Assembly (NCBI RefSeq): GCF_004799685.1
Contig: NZ_CP031311.1
Span: 1,054,001 to 1,118,000 of the forward strand
Reading direction: 5' to 3'
Source of the DNA: Halobellus limi
GTDB taxonomy: Archaea > Halobacteriota > Halobacteria > Halobacteriales > Haloferacaceae
DNA length: 64,000 nt
The translations under genes and the position numbers were made by a program. The notes under the pieces are model-generated. The model saw nothing but the letters and a program-made list of their open reading frames with translations. It made no database searches and was not told the DNA's origin. Positions 1-9,359 of the stretch are shown in pieces (the stretch's first letter is position 1; every line of letters starts with the position of its first letter).

Positions 1-259
1 GCTCCTCGGCGAGCACCGGCTGGCCGATCGTCGCGTCCGGGACGTCCTCGTGGGTGATGACCGCCTGAACGCCCGACATCGACTCCGCCTCGGAGGTGTC
101 GATGTTGCGCACCCTCGCGTGGGCGTAGGGACTCTTGACGGTCTTCGCGTGCAGGAGGTTATCGAACTGGTAGTCGTCCGCGTACTTTGCCTCGCCCGTC
201 ACCTTCGCCCGGCCGTCCGGGACCTCGAAGTCGTTTCCGACGTAGTTGTGGTTGGACAC
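1..259 (-). CDS. Molybdopterin-binding subunit of xanthine dehydrogenase/aldehyde oxidase family (N-terminal part, runs off the window)
   Basis: Only the first 86 codons are present. The frame begins at a GTG at 257-259, six bases after the stop of the upstream 2Fe-2S subunit gene, and stays open to the window edge. The translation (MSNHNYVGNDFEVPDGRAKV, then TGEAKYADDYQFDNLLHAK) matches the opening of the large molybdopterin subunit of this family, in which an early 'VTGxAxYxxD' segment is followed by 'HAxxVxSPYAHARV' and 'ALxxPGVxAVxTxxD'-like sequence; here the corresponding stretch reads SPYAHARVRNIDTSEAESM. The family binds Mo-pterin cytosine dinucleotide or related cofactor and hydroxylates purines or aldehydes. 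The substrate cannot be told from this fragment. Coupling to the [2Fe-2S] subunit supports the assignment. Confidence 0.85.
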   Translation of the reverse strand, partial: MSNHNYVGNDFEVPDGRAKVTGEAKYADDYQFDNLLHAKTVKSPYAHARVRNIDTSEAESMSGVQAVITHEDVPDATIGQPVLAEE

Positions 260-265
260 GGTTGA

Positions 266-916
266 TCACATCCGCTCGGCCGCTGTGAGGACGCTGTCGA
301 TCTCGTTCTCGTAGTTGCCGCACCGACAGAGGTTGCCCTCCAGGGCGTCTTTGACCTCCTCGCGGGACGGGTCGCCGTTCTCTTCGAGCAGCGACTTCGC
401 CGACATGATCATCCCGGGCGTACAGAACGCACACTGCCCGCCGAGTTCCTCGATGAACGACTCCTGGATCGGGTGGAGTTCACCGCCCTCCGAGAGCCCC
501 TCGACCGTCGTGATCTCCTGGCCCACAGCGTCTTTCGTGAAGTAAGAGCAACTGTAGATCGGATCCCCGTCGACCTGGACGGTACAGGCACCGCACATCG
601 CCCGGTCGCACCCGAACTTCGTCCCGGTCAGCCCGAGCTTGTACCGGAGCGTCTCGGCGAGGCGCTCCTGATCTTCGACCCTGACGAAGTGCTCGCGACC
701 GTTGACCGTGAGCTTCAGTTGGTTCGAGAACCGCTCTCGAACCCCCGGCGAGCCGTCGCCCGCTGCGGACGTCTGCCTGATGTTGTTGAACAGGTACGCG
801 TTCGCCGCAACGAGCGTCCCGCCGATGGTCCCCTTGATGATGTCGCGGCGGGACGGCCCTCCCGAGTCGTCGCCCGCCTCAGGCTCTGACTCGTCCGGTG
901 CATCTGTCGTAGACAT
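266..916 (-). CDS. [2Fe-2S]-binding subunit of a molybdenum hydroxylase, with twin-arginine signal
   Basis: A 216-residue small subunit of the xanthine dehydrogenase/CO dehydrogenase/aldehyde oxidoreductase family; it passes electrons from the Mo site through two [2Fe-2S] clusters. The plant-ferredoxin-type cluster motif is FGCDRAMCGACTV with a fourth Cys at DPIYSC; the C-terminal cluster is GGQCAFCTPGM and GNLCRCGNY. Residues 22-45 hold SRRDIIKGTIGGTLVAANA, a twin-arginine signal-like segment, as known for the exported E. coli PaoA (YagT) subunit, so the enzyme may work outside the membrane. An in-frame ATG at 934 exists, but the TATA-like box at 941-950 would start transcription near 917-920, which favours the ATG at 916 as a leaderless start. 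The large-subunit gene follows six bases downstream. Confidence 0.9.
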   Translation of the reverse strand: MSTTDAPDESEPEAGDDSGGPSRRDIIKGTIGGTLVAANAYLFNNIRQTSAAGDGSPGVRERFSNQLKLTVNGREHFVRVEDQERLAETLRYKLGLTGTKFGCDRAMCGACTVQVDGDPIYSCSYFTKDAVGQEITTVEGLSEGGELHPIQESFIEELGGQCAFCTPGMIMSAKSLLEENGDPSREEVKDALEGNLCRCGNYENEIDSVLTAAERM

Positions 917-940
917 ACCTTGATTATTTTTCATAGACGT

Positions 941-950
941 TTATATAGAT
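941..950 (-). promoter_or_regulatory. TATA box of the molybdenum hydroxylase operon
   Basis: On the minus strand the sequence reads TCTATATAA about 25-30 bases upstream of the ATG at 916, the normal spacing for a leaderless haloarchaeal transcript. The rest of 951-1221 shows no gene that I can support. Confidence 0.5.
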
Positions 951-1221
951 TCGGCCTCCGGAAGGGGTGTCCGGTGGACCTCACGAACGGGCTTCTTCGA
1001 CGCATCCGCCGCCCGTATCCGACATTTTCGACGCGTTCCGACGTCGGCGATCACTCGGTCGATCTCACCGATCGAGCATTCGCTCGGACGCGCTCTAATC
1101 GCTTGTCGGGCAGACGCAAGTGGCGAACTTCGACGCCCCAGTCACGAGTAATCAGACCCACGTCCCACAAGGAGGCGGCCGCGTGTCCGAAATCGTCAGG
1201 AGACAGTCACGTCCGACAGCG

Positions 1222-2034
1222 TCAGGAGTCGATGGTGCCGGGTCGCAACCCGTGGCGGACCCGGTTGAGCTCGGCGAGGATCGAGAGGGCGACGTCCGCG
1301 GGGTCGCCGCCGCCCAGTTCGAGGCCGACCGGCGAGTGAAACCGCTCGAAGTCGCCGTCGTCGACGCCGTCCTCGCGGAGGCCGTCGGCGACGCGTTCGG
1401 CCTTCGTGTCGGAGGCGACGAGGCCGACGTAGTACGCCCCGCGTTCGAGCGCCTCCCGCGAGGCGACCCGATCGAAGTGGCCGCTCCTCGTGGCGACGAC
1501 GACGGCGGTGTTGTCGGTGACGCCGACCGATTCGATCCCCGCGTCGTAGTCGTCGGCGTACACGTCGGCGTCCGGGAACCGCTCCGGGTCCGCGAACTCC
1601 TTCCTGTCGTCGACGACGAACACGTCGTACCCCATCTCGGCGGCCATCGCCGCGAGCGACTGGCCGATGTGGCCGCCGCCGGCGGCGATCAGCCGTTGCT
1701 TGCCGGGAATCACGTTGATGAACACGTCCATCTCGCCGCCGCAGACCATCCCGGTGTTGCCCTCGGGCCGGAGTTCCCAGTGTTCGGTCCGCGGGCTCCG
1801 CGCTTCGATCGCTTCGAGGGCGGCCCGGCGCGTCCGCTCCTCCACCGTCCCGCCGCCGACGGTCCCCTCAGTCCGCCCGTCCGCGCGGACGAGCATCGCC
1901 GCACCGGGGTCCTGCGGGGCCGACCCGTCCACGCCGGTCACGGTCGCGAGCGCGACCGTCTCGCCGGCCTCGGTCAGTTCCTCGACTCGACCGTACACCC
2001 CGGTCGATTCGTCGGTTCCGCCGTGCTCGCCCAT
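1222..2034 (-). CDS. xdhC: XdhC/CoxI family molybdenum cofactor maturation protein
   Basis: A 270-residue protein with the two-part structure of XdhC: an N-terminal XdhC/CoxI domain ending in the GMVCGGEMDVFI motif (about residues 95-106) and a C-terminal Rossmann domain starting at LIAAGGGHIGQSLA (about 113-126) and closing with the typical ADVALSILAELN segment. XdhC binds molybdenum cofactor, promotes its sulfuration and inserts it into apo-xanthine dehydrogenase-type enzymes. The conserved Cys of the CGG motif is present. It lies 300 bp upstream of the hydroxylase subunit genes on the same strand, with its own TATA-like box near 2067-2076, so it probably serves that enzyme while being transcribed separately. 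Confidence 0.88.
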   Translation of the reverse strand: MGEHGGTDESTGVYGRVEELTEAGETVALATVTGVDGSAPQDPGAAMLVRADGRTEGTVGGGTVEERTRRAALEAIEARSPRTEHWELRPEGNTGMVCGGEMDVFINVIPGKQRLIAAGGGHIGQSLAAMAAEMGYDVFVVDDRKEFADPERFPDADVYADDYDAGIESVGVTDNTAVVVATRSGHFDRVASREALERGAYYVGLVASDTKAERVADGLREDGVDDGDFERFHSPVGLELGGGDPADVALSILAELNRVRHGLRPGTIDS

Positions 2035-2097
2035 TGTGATTCGGTACCGTCCGACGGATCTTATATCTGTCTTCCGTCGAACCGGGAGGGGCGACGC

Positions 2098-2145
2098 GAT
2101 GCGGTGCGGTCGGACGCGGGCGACGCGGTTCGATCGGACGCGGGC
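2098..2145. repeat. Two tandem copies of a 24-bp unit
   Basis: Positions 2098-2121 and 2122-2145 match at 21 of 24 bases (GAYGCGGTnCGnTCGGACGCGGGC). The repeat lies in the 300-bp region between xdhC and the TrmB-type gene and is not inside a supported gene. Confidence 0.7.
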
Positions 2146-2337
2146 GACGAGGAGGCTGAGGCGGAAGAGGACGGGCGAAACGCCCCTCGGCGATGGGACC
2201 GTCCGTCGGCGACGAGCGCTCTCGACGACGGGGAAGTTCGCCGGCGGCAGGGGTCCGGAGGCGGTTCACCGCGTTCCGAAACGGTGTGCTACTCGAAGCA
2301 TAGTAAACAGTAAGTGTCGGGAGCGAGACCTTCCGGT

Positions 2338-3399
2338 ATGGCAGACGAACTCCGAACGACGCTCGAACGCGTCGGCGACCGCTTCAATCTCGGGGAGTAC
2401 GAGATCGAGGCGTACCTGGCCGTCCTCGAACACGGCGAACTCACCGCCTCCGAGATCGCCGACCGCACGGAGATCCCCCAGCCCAGGGTGTACGACACGG
2501 TCCGGAGCCTCTCGGACCGGGGGCTCGTCGAACTGCGGGAGTCGCGACCGATGAAGATCGTCGCCGTCGCGCCCGAGGACGCCTTCGGCAACGTCCAGCA
2601 GTCGCTCGACGAACTGGTCTCGGAGCTGGAAGCGCGCTACACCGCGCCGGCCCGCGACACCGAGGCCGTCTCGCTCGTCAAGTCGCGCTCGACGATCCTC
2701 CGCTACGTCGAGGAGATCATCGAGAGCGCCGAGTACGAGCTGATCCTCTCGCTCACGCCGGACCTCCTCCGGCGGTTCCGCGAGGACCTCGCGGCCGCCA
2801 TCGACGACGGCGTGAGCATCGACCTACTCGTGACGCCCCGCTCGCGTGCGCCGGATCCCGACGACTTCGACTACCTGGAGGTCGCGACCGTCGCGCGCGC
2901 TCGGCGCGGGATCACGACGCCGGTCCTCGCGGTCGCCGACGGCAACTACTCCGTCTACGCGACGCAGGACGCCCTCCGCGACGACCGCGAGCGCTACGGC
3001 GTCATCTTCAACCGCTCGGCGCTCGGCTTTCTCGTCTCGGGGTTCTTCGGCACGGTCCTGTGGTCGACCGCGGAGACGCTCGCCGCCGACGGCAAGCGGC
3101 GGCCGTTCCCCCGGCGCTACGCGTCGATCCGCCGCGCCGTGAAGGACGTCCGCGAACTCGACGGACCGTTCTACGCCTCGATCACCGGTCGCGACATCGA
3201 GACCGGCGACGCCGTCGTCGTCGAGGGGAAGGTCCAGACGGCGAAGATCGAGGCCACAGAGGAGGTCGCCTCGCTCAAACTGGAGACCGACGACGGCGTG
3301 CTCGACGTCGGCGGCCTCGTCGCCGCGCTCGAAGACGTCGAGGCCCAGGAGATCATCCTCGGTCGCGACGGCGTCCCCGACCGCGAGCAGTTCGCCTGA
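2338..3399 (+). CDS. TrmB family transcriptional regulator
   Basis: A 353-residue protein with an N-terminal winged helix (about residues 8-75; [20 protein letters not shown], then [20 protein letters not shown]) followed by a long coiled region and a C-terminal domain of the TrmB sugar-binding type (about 100-353). The family regulates sugar uptake and central metabolism in archaea, responding to sugars or metabolites. The ATG at 2338 is chosen because a TATA-like stretch (CATAGTAAAC, about 2299-2308) lies about 30 bases upstream; a GTG at 2314 would sit too close to it. It is transcribed away from xdhC and towards priS. Neighbouring genes give no clue to its regulon. Confidence 0.85.
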   Translation: MADELRTTLERVGDRFNLGEYEIEAYLAVLEHGELTASEIADRTEIPQPRVYDTVRSLSDRGLVELRESRPMKIVAVAPEDAFGNVQQSLDELVSELEARYTAPARDTEAVSLVKSRSTILRYVEEIIESAEYELILSLTPDLLRRFREDLAAAIDDGVSIDLLVTPRSRAPDPDDFDYLEVATVARARRGITTPVLAVADGNYSVYATQDALRDDRERYGVIFNRSALGFLVSGFFGTVLWSTAETLAADGKRRPFPRRYASIRRAVKDVRELDGPFYASITGRDIETGDAVVVEGKVQTAKIEATEEVASLKLETDDGVLDVGGLVAALEDVEAQEIILGRDGVPDREQFA

Positions 3400-3496
3400 G
3401 GCCGGTCATCGAGGTCGGCCGGGCGGCGAGGACCGAGAGCGATCCGCCGCCGAGGCGCAACGGCTTTACCCCTCCCTTCGCAATCCTCGCCGACCG

Positions 3497-4654
3497 ATGG
3501 AGGCGCGCACGCGGACCTATCTGGAGGGGCGGTTCGGCGACTACTACCGCCGCAGCGACGTCTCCCTGCCGCCCGCGGCCGAACGCCGCGAGTGGGGACA
3601 CATCCCCTGGAGCGCGGGCTCGACCACGATGATCCGCCACCAGTCGCTGCTCGACGTCGGCGACCTCTCGGATTTCCTGCACCGCACCGCGCCCCGGCAC
3701 GTCTACTTCTCGTCGGCCCGCTTCTCCGACCCCGGCGCGAGTTCGATGGACGAGAAGGGCTGGCGGTCCGCGGACCTCGTGTTCGACCTCGACGCCGACC
3801 ACCTCCCGGGGGTCGATCCCGCGGAGACGACCTACGCGGAGATGCTCGCCGCGTGCAAGGAGGAACTGCTGAATCTGCTCTCCTTCATCGACGACGACTT
3901 CGGCTTCGAGGAGACGGAGGCCGTCTTCTCCGGCGGCCGCGGCTACCACGTCCACGTCCGCGACCCCGAGGTGCGGGAACTCGACAGCGAGGCCCGTCGC
4001 GAGATCGTCGACTACGTCCGCGCGATCGACCTCGACGTCGAGGGGCTGATCGGCACGGAGTCGAACCGCGGCACCACCCGCCGGGTGCTTCGCCGCCGCG
4101 GCGGCTGGGGGGCGCGCGTGCACCGCCGGCTCGTCGACCTGGCCGAGCGCCTCCGGGAGATGGACGAGGCCGACGCGCTCGACCGGCTGCAGGAACTCGA
4201 CGGGATCGGCGAGGGGCGCGCGACGACGATCCTCGGGCAGATCCAGCACAACTTCGAGGCGATCCGTCGGGGGAACGTCGAGGCCGGCGGTCCGGGGACG
4301 CGCATCCTCGTCGACGCGCTCGCCGCGGAGGCGATAGAGGAGGAGACCGCGCCGATCGACGAACCGGTGACGACCGACACGAAGCGGCTCATCCGCCTGC
4401 CGGGGAGCCTCCACGGCGGGTCCGGCCTGACGGTGACGCCGCTCTCCCGCGAGGAACTCGACGACTTCCGGCCGCTCGAAGACGCGATCCCCGAGCGCTT
4501 TCGCGGCAGGGAGATCAGGGTCGACGTGACGGATCCGGGGCCGACGACGTTCGACGGCGACACGTTTACTATCCCGGAGGGAGAGCAATCCGTAGAAGAG
4601 TGCCTCGGGATCTTCTTGATGACCCGGGGGCGCGCCGAGAAGATCAAAGAATGA
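3497..4654 (+). CDS. priS: DNA primase small (catalytic) subunit PriS
   Basis: A 385-residue archaeal/eukaryotic-type primase catalytic subunit, which makes RNA primers for replication together with PriL. The metal-binding Asp pair is in [12 protein letters not shown] (about residues 94-105) and the nucleotide-binding motif [12 protein letters not shown] is at about 145-156. A late '[18 protein letters not shown]' segment is also family-typical. Length is normal. Its stop codon overlaps the ATG of the following GINS gene by four bases (ATGA at 4651-4654), so the two are translationally coupled. Coupling of priS and gins is seen across haloarchaea and fits a replisome operon. Confidence 0.96.
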   Translation: MEARTRTYLEGRFGDYYRRSDVSLPPAAERREWGHIPWSAGSTTMIRHQSLLDVGDLSDFLHRTAPRHVYFSSARFSDPGASSMDEKGWRSADLVFDLDADHLPGVDPAETTYAEMLAACKEELLNLLSFIDDDFGFEETEAVFSGGRGYHVHVRDPEVRELDSEARREIVDYVRAIDLDVEGLIGTESNRGTTRRVLRRRGGWGARVHRRLVDLAERLREMDEADALDRLQELDGIGEGRATTILGQIQHNFEAIRRGNVEAGGPGTRILVDALAAEAIEEETAPIDEPVTTDTKRLIRLPGSLHGGSGLTVTPLSREELDDFRPLEDAIPERFRGREIRVDVTDPGPTTFDGDTFTIPEGEQSVEECLGIFLMTRGRAEKIKE

Positions 4655-5691
4655 ACTTAGACGAGTTGCGGAGCGTCCGTCGGACCGAGCGGCAGAAGGA
4701 CAGCCTCCAGCATCTCCGCGACTCCTTCTACGAGGACGTCGCCGCCTACATCGCAGAGCGGAAGGCCGAGCGCCGCCGCGCGGCCGACGCGGCCGAGGAC
4801 CCCTTCGCGGACCCCGAGGTCGGTCAGTTGACCGACGAGATCGAGACCGCCGAAGACGTCGTCGAGGCCATCTACGAGCGCCGCGTCGGCAAGGTCGTCA
4901 AGCTCGCGTCCTTCGCGGCTGCGGACATGAGCGCCGACACCGACGGCCTCACCGCCGAGGAGCGGGAACTGTTCGAGAACCTCGTCAGTCGAATCAAGCA
5001 GAACCGTCGGAACGTCCTCGACGTCCTCGCGGGCGAGGGCGGCGACGCGACGACGGGCGAGTCCTCCGCCGAGACGGGCGGACCCCAGTCGGCGTCGGCC
5101 GGCTCACCGTCGGAGGCGGCCGCTTCACCGACGGACCCCGAGTCCGCCGATCCGACGGCATCAGAACCGGCGGACCCGCAGGTGACGGAGGGACAGGCGG
5201 ACGCGCCGACGGACCCGAAAGCAGCCTCTCCGGACGACGTGCTGGCGGACGCGATGGGCGGGAACGAGCGCCCCGACGGCGACGCTTCGCCGTCGGACGC
5301 GACGGACGACGAACCGACCGAGTCACCTCGCGACGCGTCGGGGGGCGACCGCCCCGAAGACGTCCCGCCGGACCTCCCTCCGGACGCGCCCCCTGATGCG
5401 ACGGCATCCGAAACGCCGGTGATCGGCGATAGCGGTGTCGACGGTGAGTCCGGTCAGGGTGAGCCGCGAACGGACGGCGCACCGGGACGCGTCGAGAACG
5501 GCCGTGACTCCGCGGGGGCCGGGGAGGCGGATCCGACCGAGCGCGTGACGCTCCGGATCACGGAGGACGTCGGAGCGATCCTCGGCGTCGACGAACGCGA
5601 GTACGACCTCGAATCCGAGGACGTGGTGACGCTCCCGACGACGAACGCGGGTCCGCTCATAGAGCGGGACGCCGCCGAACGCCTGGATTGA
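4651..5691 (+). CDS. GINS complex subunit (archaeal Gins51 type)
   Basis: A 346-residue replisome factor that links the MCM helicase with primase/polymerase. The N-terminal alpha-helical A domain covers about residues 1-130 ([20 protein letters not shown]; later [20 protein letters not shown]) and a small B-like domain is at the very C-terminus (about 290-346; [20 protein letters not shown]). Between them lies about 150 residues of low-complexity Asp/Pro/Ser/Ala-rich linker, much longer than in non-halophilic homologues but common in haloarchaea. It starts inside the priS stop codon. The compositionally biased linker could be disordered. Confidence 0.9.
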   Translation: MNLDELRSVRRTERQKDSLQHLRDSFYEDVAAYIAERKAERRRAADAAEDPFADPEVGQLTDEIETAEDVVEAIYERRVGKVVKLASFAAADMSADTDGLTAEERELFENLVSRIKQNRRNVLDVLAGEGGDATTGESSAETGGPQSASAGSPSEAAASPTDPESADPTASEPADPQVTEGQADAPTDPKAASPDDVLADAMGGNERPDGDASPSDATDDEPTESPRDASGGDRPEDVPPDLPPDAPPDATASETPVIGDSGVDGESGQGEPRTDGAPGRVENGRDSAGAGEADPTERVTLRITEDVGAILGVDEREYDLESEDVVTLPTTNAGPLIERDAAERLD

Positions 5692-5781
5692 CACGGCGGC
5701 GGCCACGGCGCTCGAACGCCGCGCGGTGATGCGGCGCTCGGGAACGGTACGTTGAAGCGCCTCTCCCCGAAGGTACGGACG

Positions 5782-6252
5782 ATGCTCGACACCGGCGAGA
5801 CCGCCCCCGACTTCGAGTTGCCCGACCAGAACGGACAGACAGTGTCGCTCTCGGAGTTCCGAGACGAGTACGTCGTCGTGTACTTCTACCCGCGCGCGGA
5901 CACCCCCGGCTGTACGACCGAGGCGTGCGGCTTTCGCGACTCCTACGCGGCGTTCGAAGACCGCGGCGTGGCCGTCCTCGGAATCAGCGACGACCCCGTC
6001 GACGACCTGAAACCGTTCGCCGACGAGTACGACCTGCCCTTCGCCCTGCTCTCCGACGAGGACGGATCGGTCGCGACCGCCTACGACTCCTACGGCGAGA
6101 AGAATATGTTCGGAAACACCTTCGACGGCGTCTTCCGGAACACGTACGTCGTCGGACCGGAGGGCGACGTCGTCCTCGCCTACGAGGGCGTTTCACCCGA
6201 GGGACACGCCTCGGAGATCCTCGCGGACCTCGACAGCTTCGACGACGACTGA
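5782..6252 (+). CDS. Peroxiredoxin, BCP/PrxQ type
   Basis: A 156-residue thioredoxin-fold peroxidase that reduces hydrogen peroxide and alkyl hydroperoxides using cysteine thiols. The N-terminus (LDTGETAPDFELPDQNGQTV) and the peroxidatic motif YPRADTPGCTTEACGFRD are diagnostic; two Cys five residues apart (CTTEAC) mark the PrxQ class with an intramolecular disulfide. The ATG at 5782 is preferred over an upstream TTG at 5752 because homologues begin with this sequence. It follows gins by 90 bp and may be separately expressed. Confidence 0.93.
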   Translation: MLDTGETAPDFELPDQNGQTVSLSEFRDEYVVVYFYPRADTPGCTTEACGFRDSYAAFEDRGVAVLGISDDPVDDLKPFADEYDLPFALLSDEDGSVATAYDSYGEKNMFGNTFDGVFRNTYVVGPEGDVVLAYEGVSPEGHASEILADLDSFDDD

Positions 6253-6660
6253 TACGAGACGGTCGCGGAGCGTCGGTGCGGACCCGCCGCCCGAAAACGG
6301 TCATCGCACGGCGTCCTTCGAGCGTCGACGCCGCCCGAGCGGTAGACGTCGTGATCCGGGCAGTTTCGACACCTCATTTCCGGTGAAAGAAACTGTAAAT
6401 TCGTTTCTACGATAGACCATCGCTTCCCCGACACGGGTTAAAGACGCGACCGTCGGCCGTCACGGCGCGGAACTCCGTACGGCGTTCCCCACACTGATTC
6501 CTCTCGTACCGCCGGCAACGGGGGTGGCGCTCGGCGGTGAAAAGCGAGAGTAATCGGTATCGGTCGATCGAAAACAAAAGGCCGTCGATGAGCCGAACTG
6601 GGAGCGTCCGTGGGGGGCGTTCCGGAAACGCGCTCACGCGCTACCGGAACGTCTGCCGCG
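6253..6660. other. Intergenic region, no gene seen (convergent end)
   Basis: About 408 bp between the peroxiredoxin and cdc48, which converge. No reading frame resembles a known protein. On the minus strand 6571-6580 reads CTTTTGTTTTC, a T-rich tract that could end the cdc48 transcript. Confidence 0.5.
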
Positions 6661-8922
6661 CTACTGGAACGTCCGGCCGACCTCGCCCTGCGGTTCGCGC
6701 TCGACCTCGTTGGTCTGGAAGCGCTGTTCGATCTCCTCGTAGCGCTCGCGCGTCTCGGCGGTGACGCTCGGCCCGACCTCGTCGAGCGCGTCCTCGAAGT
6801 GGTCCATCGTCACGCGGACGTTGCCGACGGACTCCTCGACCTCCTCGCGGGAGACGCTGTTGATGAACTCGCGGCTCGCGGCCATCGACGCCTCGCGGGC
6901 GACCGCTTCGATGTCGGCGCCGACGTATCCCTCGGTCTTCGAGGCGAGCCTGTCGAGGTCGACGTCGTCGGCCAGCGGCTTGTGCTCGGTGTGGACCTCG
7001 AAGATGGCCCGGCGGGCGTCCTCGTCGGGGACCGGCACGTGGACGTGGCGGTCAAGCCGTCCGGGGCGCAGCAGCGCCGAGTCGATCAGGTCCGGGCGGT
7101 TCGTCGTCGCGACGACGACGACGTCTTCGAGCGTCTCCAGCCCGTCGAGTTCCGTCAGCAGCTGCGAGACGACGCGCTCGGAGACGCCCGAGTCGCCGGT
7201 GTTGCTGCCGCGCTCGGTCGCGATCGAGTCGATCTCGTCGAAGAACACGATCGTGGGGGCGTTCTCGCGGGCCTTCTTGAAGATCTCGCGGACGCCCTTC
7301 TCGGACTCGCCGACGTACTTGTCGAGCAGTTCCGGCCCCTTCACCGAGATGAAGTTCGACTCGGACTCGTTGGCGACGGCCTTCGCCAGCAGCGTCTTCC
7401 CCGTGCCGGGCGGCCCGTACATCAGGATGCCCTTCGCGGACTGCATGTCCATCGCCTCGAACACCTCGGGGTACTCCAGCGGCCACTGGATCGTCTCGCG
7501 GAGGCGCTCCTTCGTGTCTTCGAGGCCGCCGACGTGCTCCCAGGTGACGTCGGGGACCTCGACGAAGACCTCCCGCAGCGCCGAGGGCTCGATGCCCTTG
7601 ATGGCCTCCTTGAAGTCCTTCGAGGTGACCGAAAGCGACTCCAGCACCTCGGCGTCGATCTCGTCGGACTCTAAGTCGAGCTCCGGCCGGATGCGGCGCA
7701 GCGCGTTCATCGCGGCCTCCTTCGTGAGGCTCGCGATGTCGGCGCCGACGAAGCCGTGGGTGTTGTCGGCGTACTCGTCGAGGTCGACGGCGTCCGCGAG
7801 CGGCATGTTCCGCGTGTGGACCTGGAGGATCTCCTTGCGTCCCTCCCGATCCGGCACGCCGATCTCGATCTCGCGGTCGAAGCGGCCGCCGCGGCGCAGC
7901 GCCGGATCGATCGCGTCCACGCGGTTGGTCGCGCCGATGACGACGACCTCGCCGCGCTCGTCGAGGCCGTCCATCAGCGAGAGCAACTGGGCGACGACGC
8001 GGCGTTCGACGTCGCCGCCGGCCTCGCCGCGCTTCGGCGCGATCGAGTCGATCTCGTCGACGAACACGATCGCGGGCGCTTCCTCTTCGGCCTCCTCGAA
8101 GATCTCCCGGAGCTGTTCCTCCGACTCGCCGTAGTACTTCGACATGATCTCCGGCCCGGAGATCGTGTGGAAGGAGGCGTCGATCTCGTTGGCGACGGCC
8201 TTCGCGATGAGGGTCTTCCCCGTTCCGGGCGGACCGTGCAGCAGCACGCCCTTCGGCGGCTCGATGCCGAGCCGCTGGAATAGCTCGGGGTGCCGCATCG
8301 GCAGCTCGATCATCTCTCTCACCTGTTCGAGCTCCCGGTCGAGGCCGCCGATGTCCTCGTAGGTGACCGAGGGCGTGTCGGCCTCCTCTTCCTCGGTCGA
8401 CTGGATCTCCTCGGCGGGCGTCTGGCTGATCGTCACCTCGGTCGAGTCCGTGACGACGACCGTGCCGCTCGGCTCCGTCGAGGCGACCTTCAGCGGGATC
8501 GGCTGGTTCGACGAGGACATGAACCCGAACCCGAAGGGGACGCGGATGTTCTGCCCCTGCGTGACGGGCTGGCCCGCGAGCTTGTCCCGGAGGTGCGTCC
8601 CGATGTTACCGCTGATGCGGAGGTTCTGCGGGAGCGCGACCGAGACGTGCTTCGCGGGCTTGATGTCGGCCTTCTCGACCTCGACGCGGTCGTCGATGCC
8701 GACGTTGGCCTGCTGGCGGAGTCGGCCGTCGATGCGGACGACGCCCGTGCCGCTGTCCTCGGGGTAGCCCGGCCAGACCCGCGCGATGGCGGTGCCGCCG
8801 TTGCCGTCGATCCGGATGTAGTCGCCGCCCTCCAGATCGAGTTCCTCGGCCGCCTGGCGGTCGATGGCCGCGAGTCCGCGGCCGGCGTCCTTCTGCTTGA
8901 GTGGTTTGACAGTGAGCTTCAT
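6661..8922 (-). CDS. cdc48: Cdc48/p97-type AAA ATPase (CDC48 subfamily, VAT homologue)
   Basis: A 753-residue tandem AAA+ unfoldase that threads substrates for degradation or disassembly in the cytoplasm. Residues 1-90 are a double-psi barrel substrate/cofactor domain ([20 protein letters not shown]), followed by two ATPase modules, each with Walker [10 protein letters not shown] (I or L) AKAVANE and Walker B ([13 protein letters not shown] and [13 protein letters not shown]), and arginine-finger regions. The ATG at 8922 overlaps the stop of the upstream Hsp20-like gene by four bases, so the two are translationally coupled. The C-terminus ends GEVGRTFQ. Confidence 0.97.
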   Translation of the reverse strand: MKLTVKPLKQKDAGRGLAAIDRQAAEELDLEGGDYIRIDGNGGTAIARVWPGYPEDSGTGVVRIDGRLRQQANVGIDDRVEVEKADIKPAKHVSVALPQNLRISGNIGTHLRDKLAGQPVTQGQNIRVPFGFGFMSSSNQPIPLKVASTEPSGTVVVTDSTEVTISQTPAEEIQSTEEEEADTPSVTYEDIGGLDRELEQVREMIELPMRHPELFQRLGIEPPKGVLLHGPPGTGKTLIAKAVANEIDASFHTISGPEIMSKYYGESEEQLREIFEEAEEEAPAIVFVDEIDSIAPKRGEAGGDVERRVVAQLLSLMDGLDERGEVVVIGATNRVDAIDPALRRGGRFDREIEIGVPDREGRKEILQVHTRNMPLADAVDLDEYADNTHGFVGADIASLTKEAAMNALRRIRPELDLESDEIDAEVLESLSVTSKDFKEAIKGIEPSALREVFVEVPDVTWEHVGGLEDTKERLRETIQWPLEYPEVFEAMDMQSAKGILMYGPPGTGKTLLAKAVANESESNFISVKGPELLDKYVGESEKGVREIFKKARENAPTIVFFDEIDSIATERGSNTGDSGVSERVVSQLLTELDGLETLEDVVVVATTNRPDLIDSALLRPGRLDRHVHVPVPDEDARRAIFEVHTEHKPLADDVDLDRLASKTEGYVGADIEAVAREASMAASREFINSVSREEVEESVGNVRVTMDHFEDALDEVGPSVTAETRERYEEIEQRFQTNEVEREPQGEVGRTFQ

Positions 8923-9167
8923 TTCTCGACGGTGATGGTGAGTACGCCGTTGTTCGTCGCGACCGATGCCTCCGATCCGGGCAGTTCGAACTCCGCCTCG
9001 GAGACCTCGTCTCCGGTCTCGGCGACGACGATCGCGGTCGTGCCGACGACGTCGACGTCGACGTCTTCGGAGGCGAGACCGACGTCCGCTGCGAGAACCC
9101 AACTGTCGTCGTACTCGTACCGGCGGACGATCCGTTCGTCTCCACCGGCTAATTGCTTGGTGCTCAT
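8919..9167 (-). CDS. Small Hsp20-like protein (DUF7127-type), coupled to cdc48
   Basis: An 82-residue acidic protein. The pattern [20 protein letters not shown], then an IVVAETG strand and a final [11 protein letters not shown], has the spacing and closing strand of a truncated alpha-crystallin/Hsp20 fold (family usually ends 'xGVLxVxxPK'). I recall a haloarchaeal family (DUF7127) of this kind next to cdc48, but this is from memory. It is upstream of and overlaps cdc48 by four bases, implying coordinated amounts. A role as an adaptor or holdase for the unfoldase is an inference. Confidence 0.75.
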   Translation of the reverse strand: MSTKQLAGGDERIVRRYEYDDSWVLAADVGLASEDVDVDVVGTTAIVVAETGDEVSEAEFELPGSEASVATNNGVLTITVEK

Positions 9168-9359
9168 CGTTATTCCTAACTCCAGGTTAGTCGCTTAAGT
9201 ATTTAAATCTGTCGCAGGATAATCGCATCACTGCGGAGAAAACGCGTCATCGCCGGTTGAATTGCGGTTCGACTCCGCCACTCCAGCGTCCAGGCGCGCG
9301 AGCGACGACCGCCGCACCGCGCTCGGGGGTTTATGTCGGCGCCGGTCGAACAGGTCCGT

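Noticed and set aside
1120-2313. 397-codon plus-strand frame overlapping xdhC
   Set aside because: Antisense shadow of xdhC; its 3' part only reflects the 24-bp tandem repeat and has no motif.
3353-4588. 411-codon reading frame antisense to priS
   Set aside because: Arises from high GC bias opposite a strongly supported gene; its translation has no recognised motif and is Arg/Val/Asp-rich, as expected for a shadow.
6661-9102. Longer form of Cdc48 with 60 extra N-terminal residues
   Set aside because: The extra part is Arg-rich and overlaps the real Hsp20-like gene out of frame; the true start is the ATG at 8922.
9264-9285. Sequence like the 3' end of a tRNA (GCGGTTCGACTCCGC then CACTCCA)
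   Set aside because: No matching 5' acceptor arm, D-arm or anticodon region is upstream; the piece is isolated. An integration-site remnant is possible but not supported by any neighbouring integrase.
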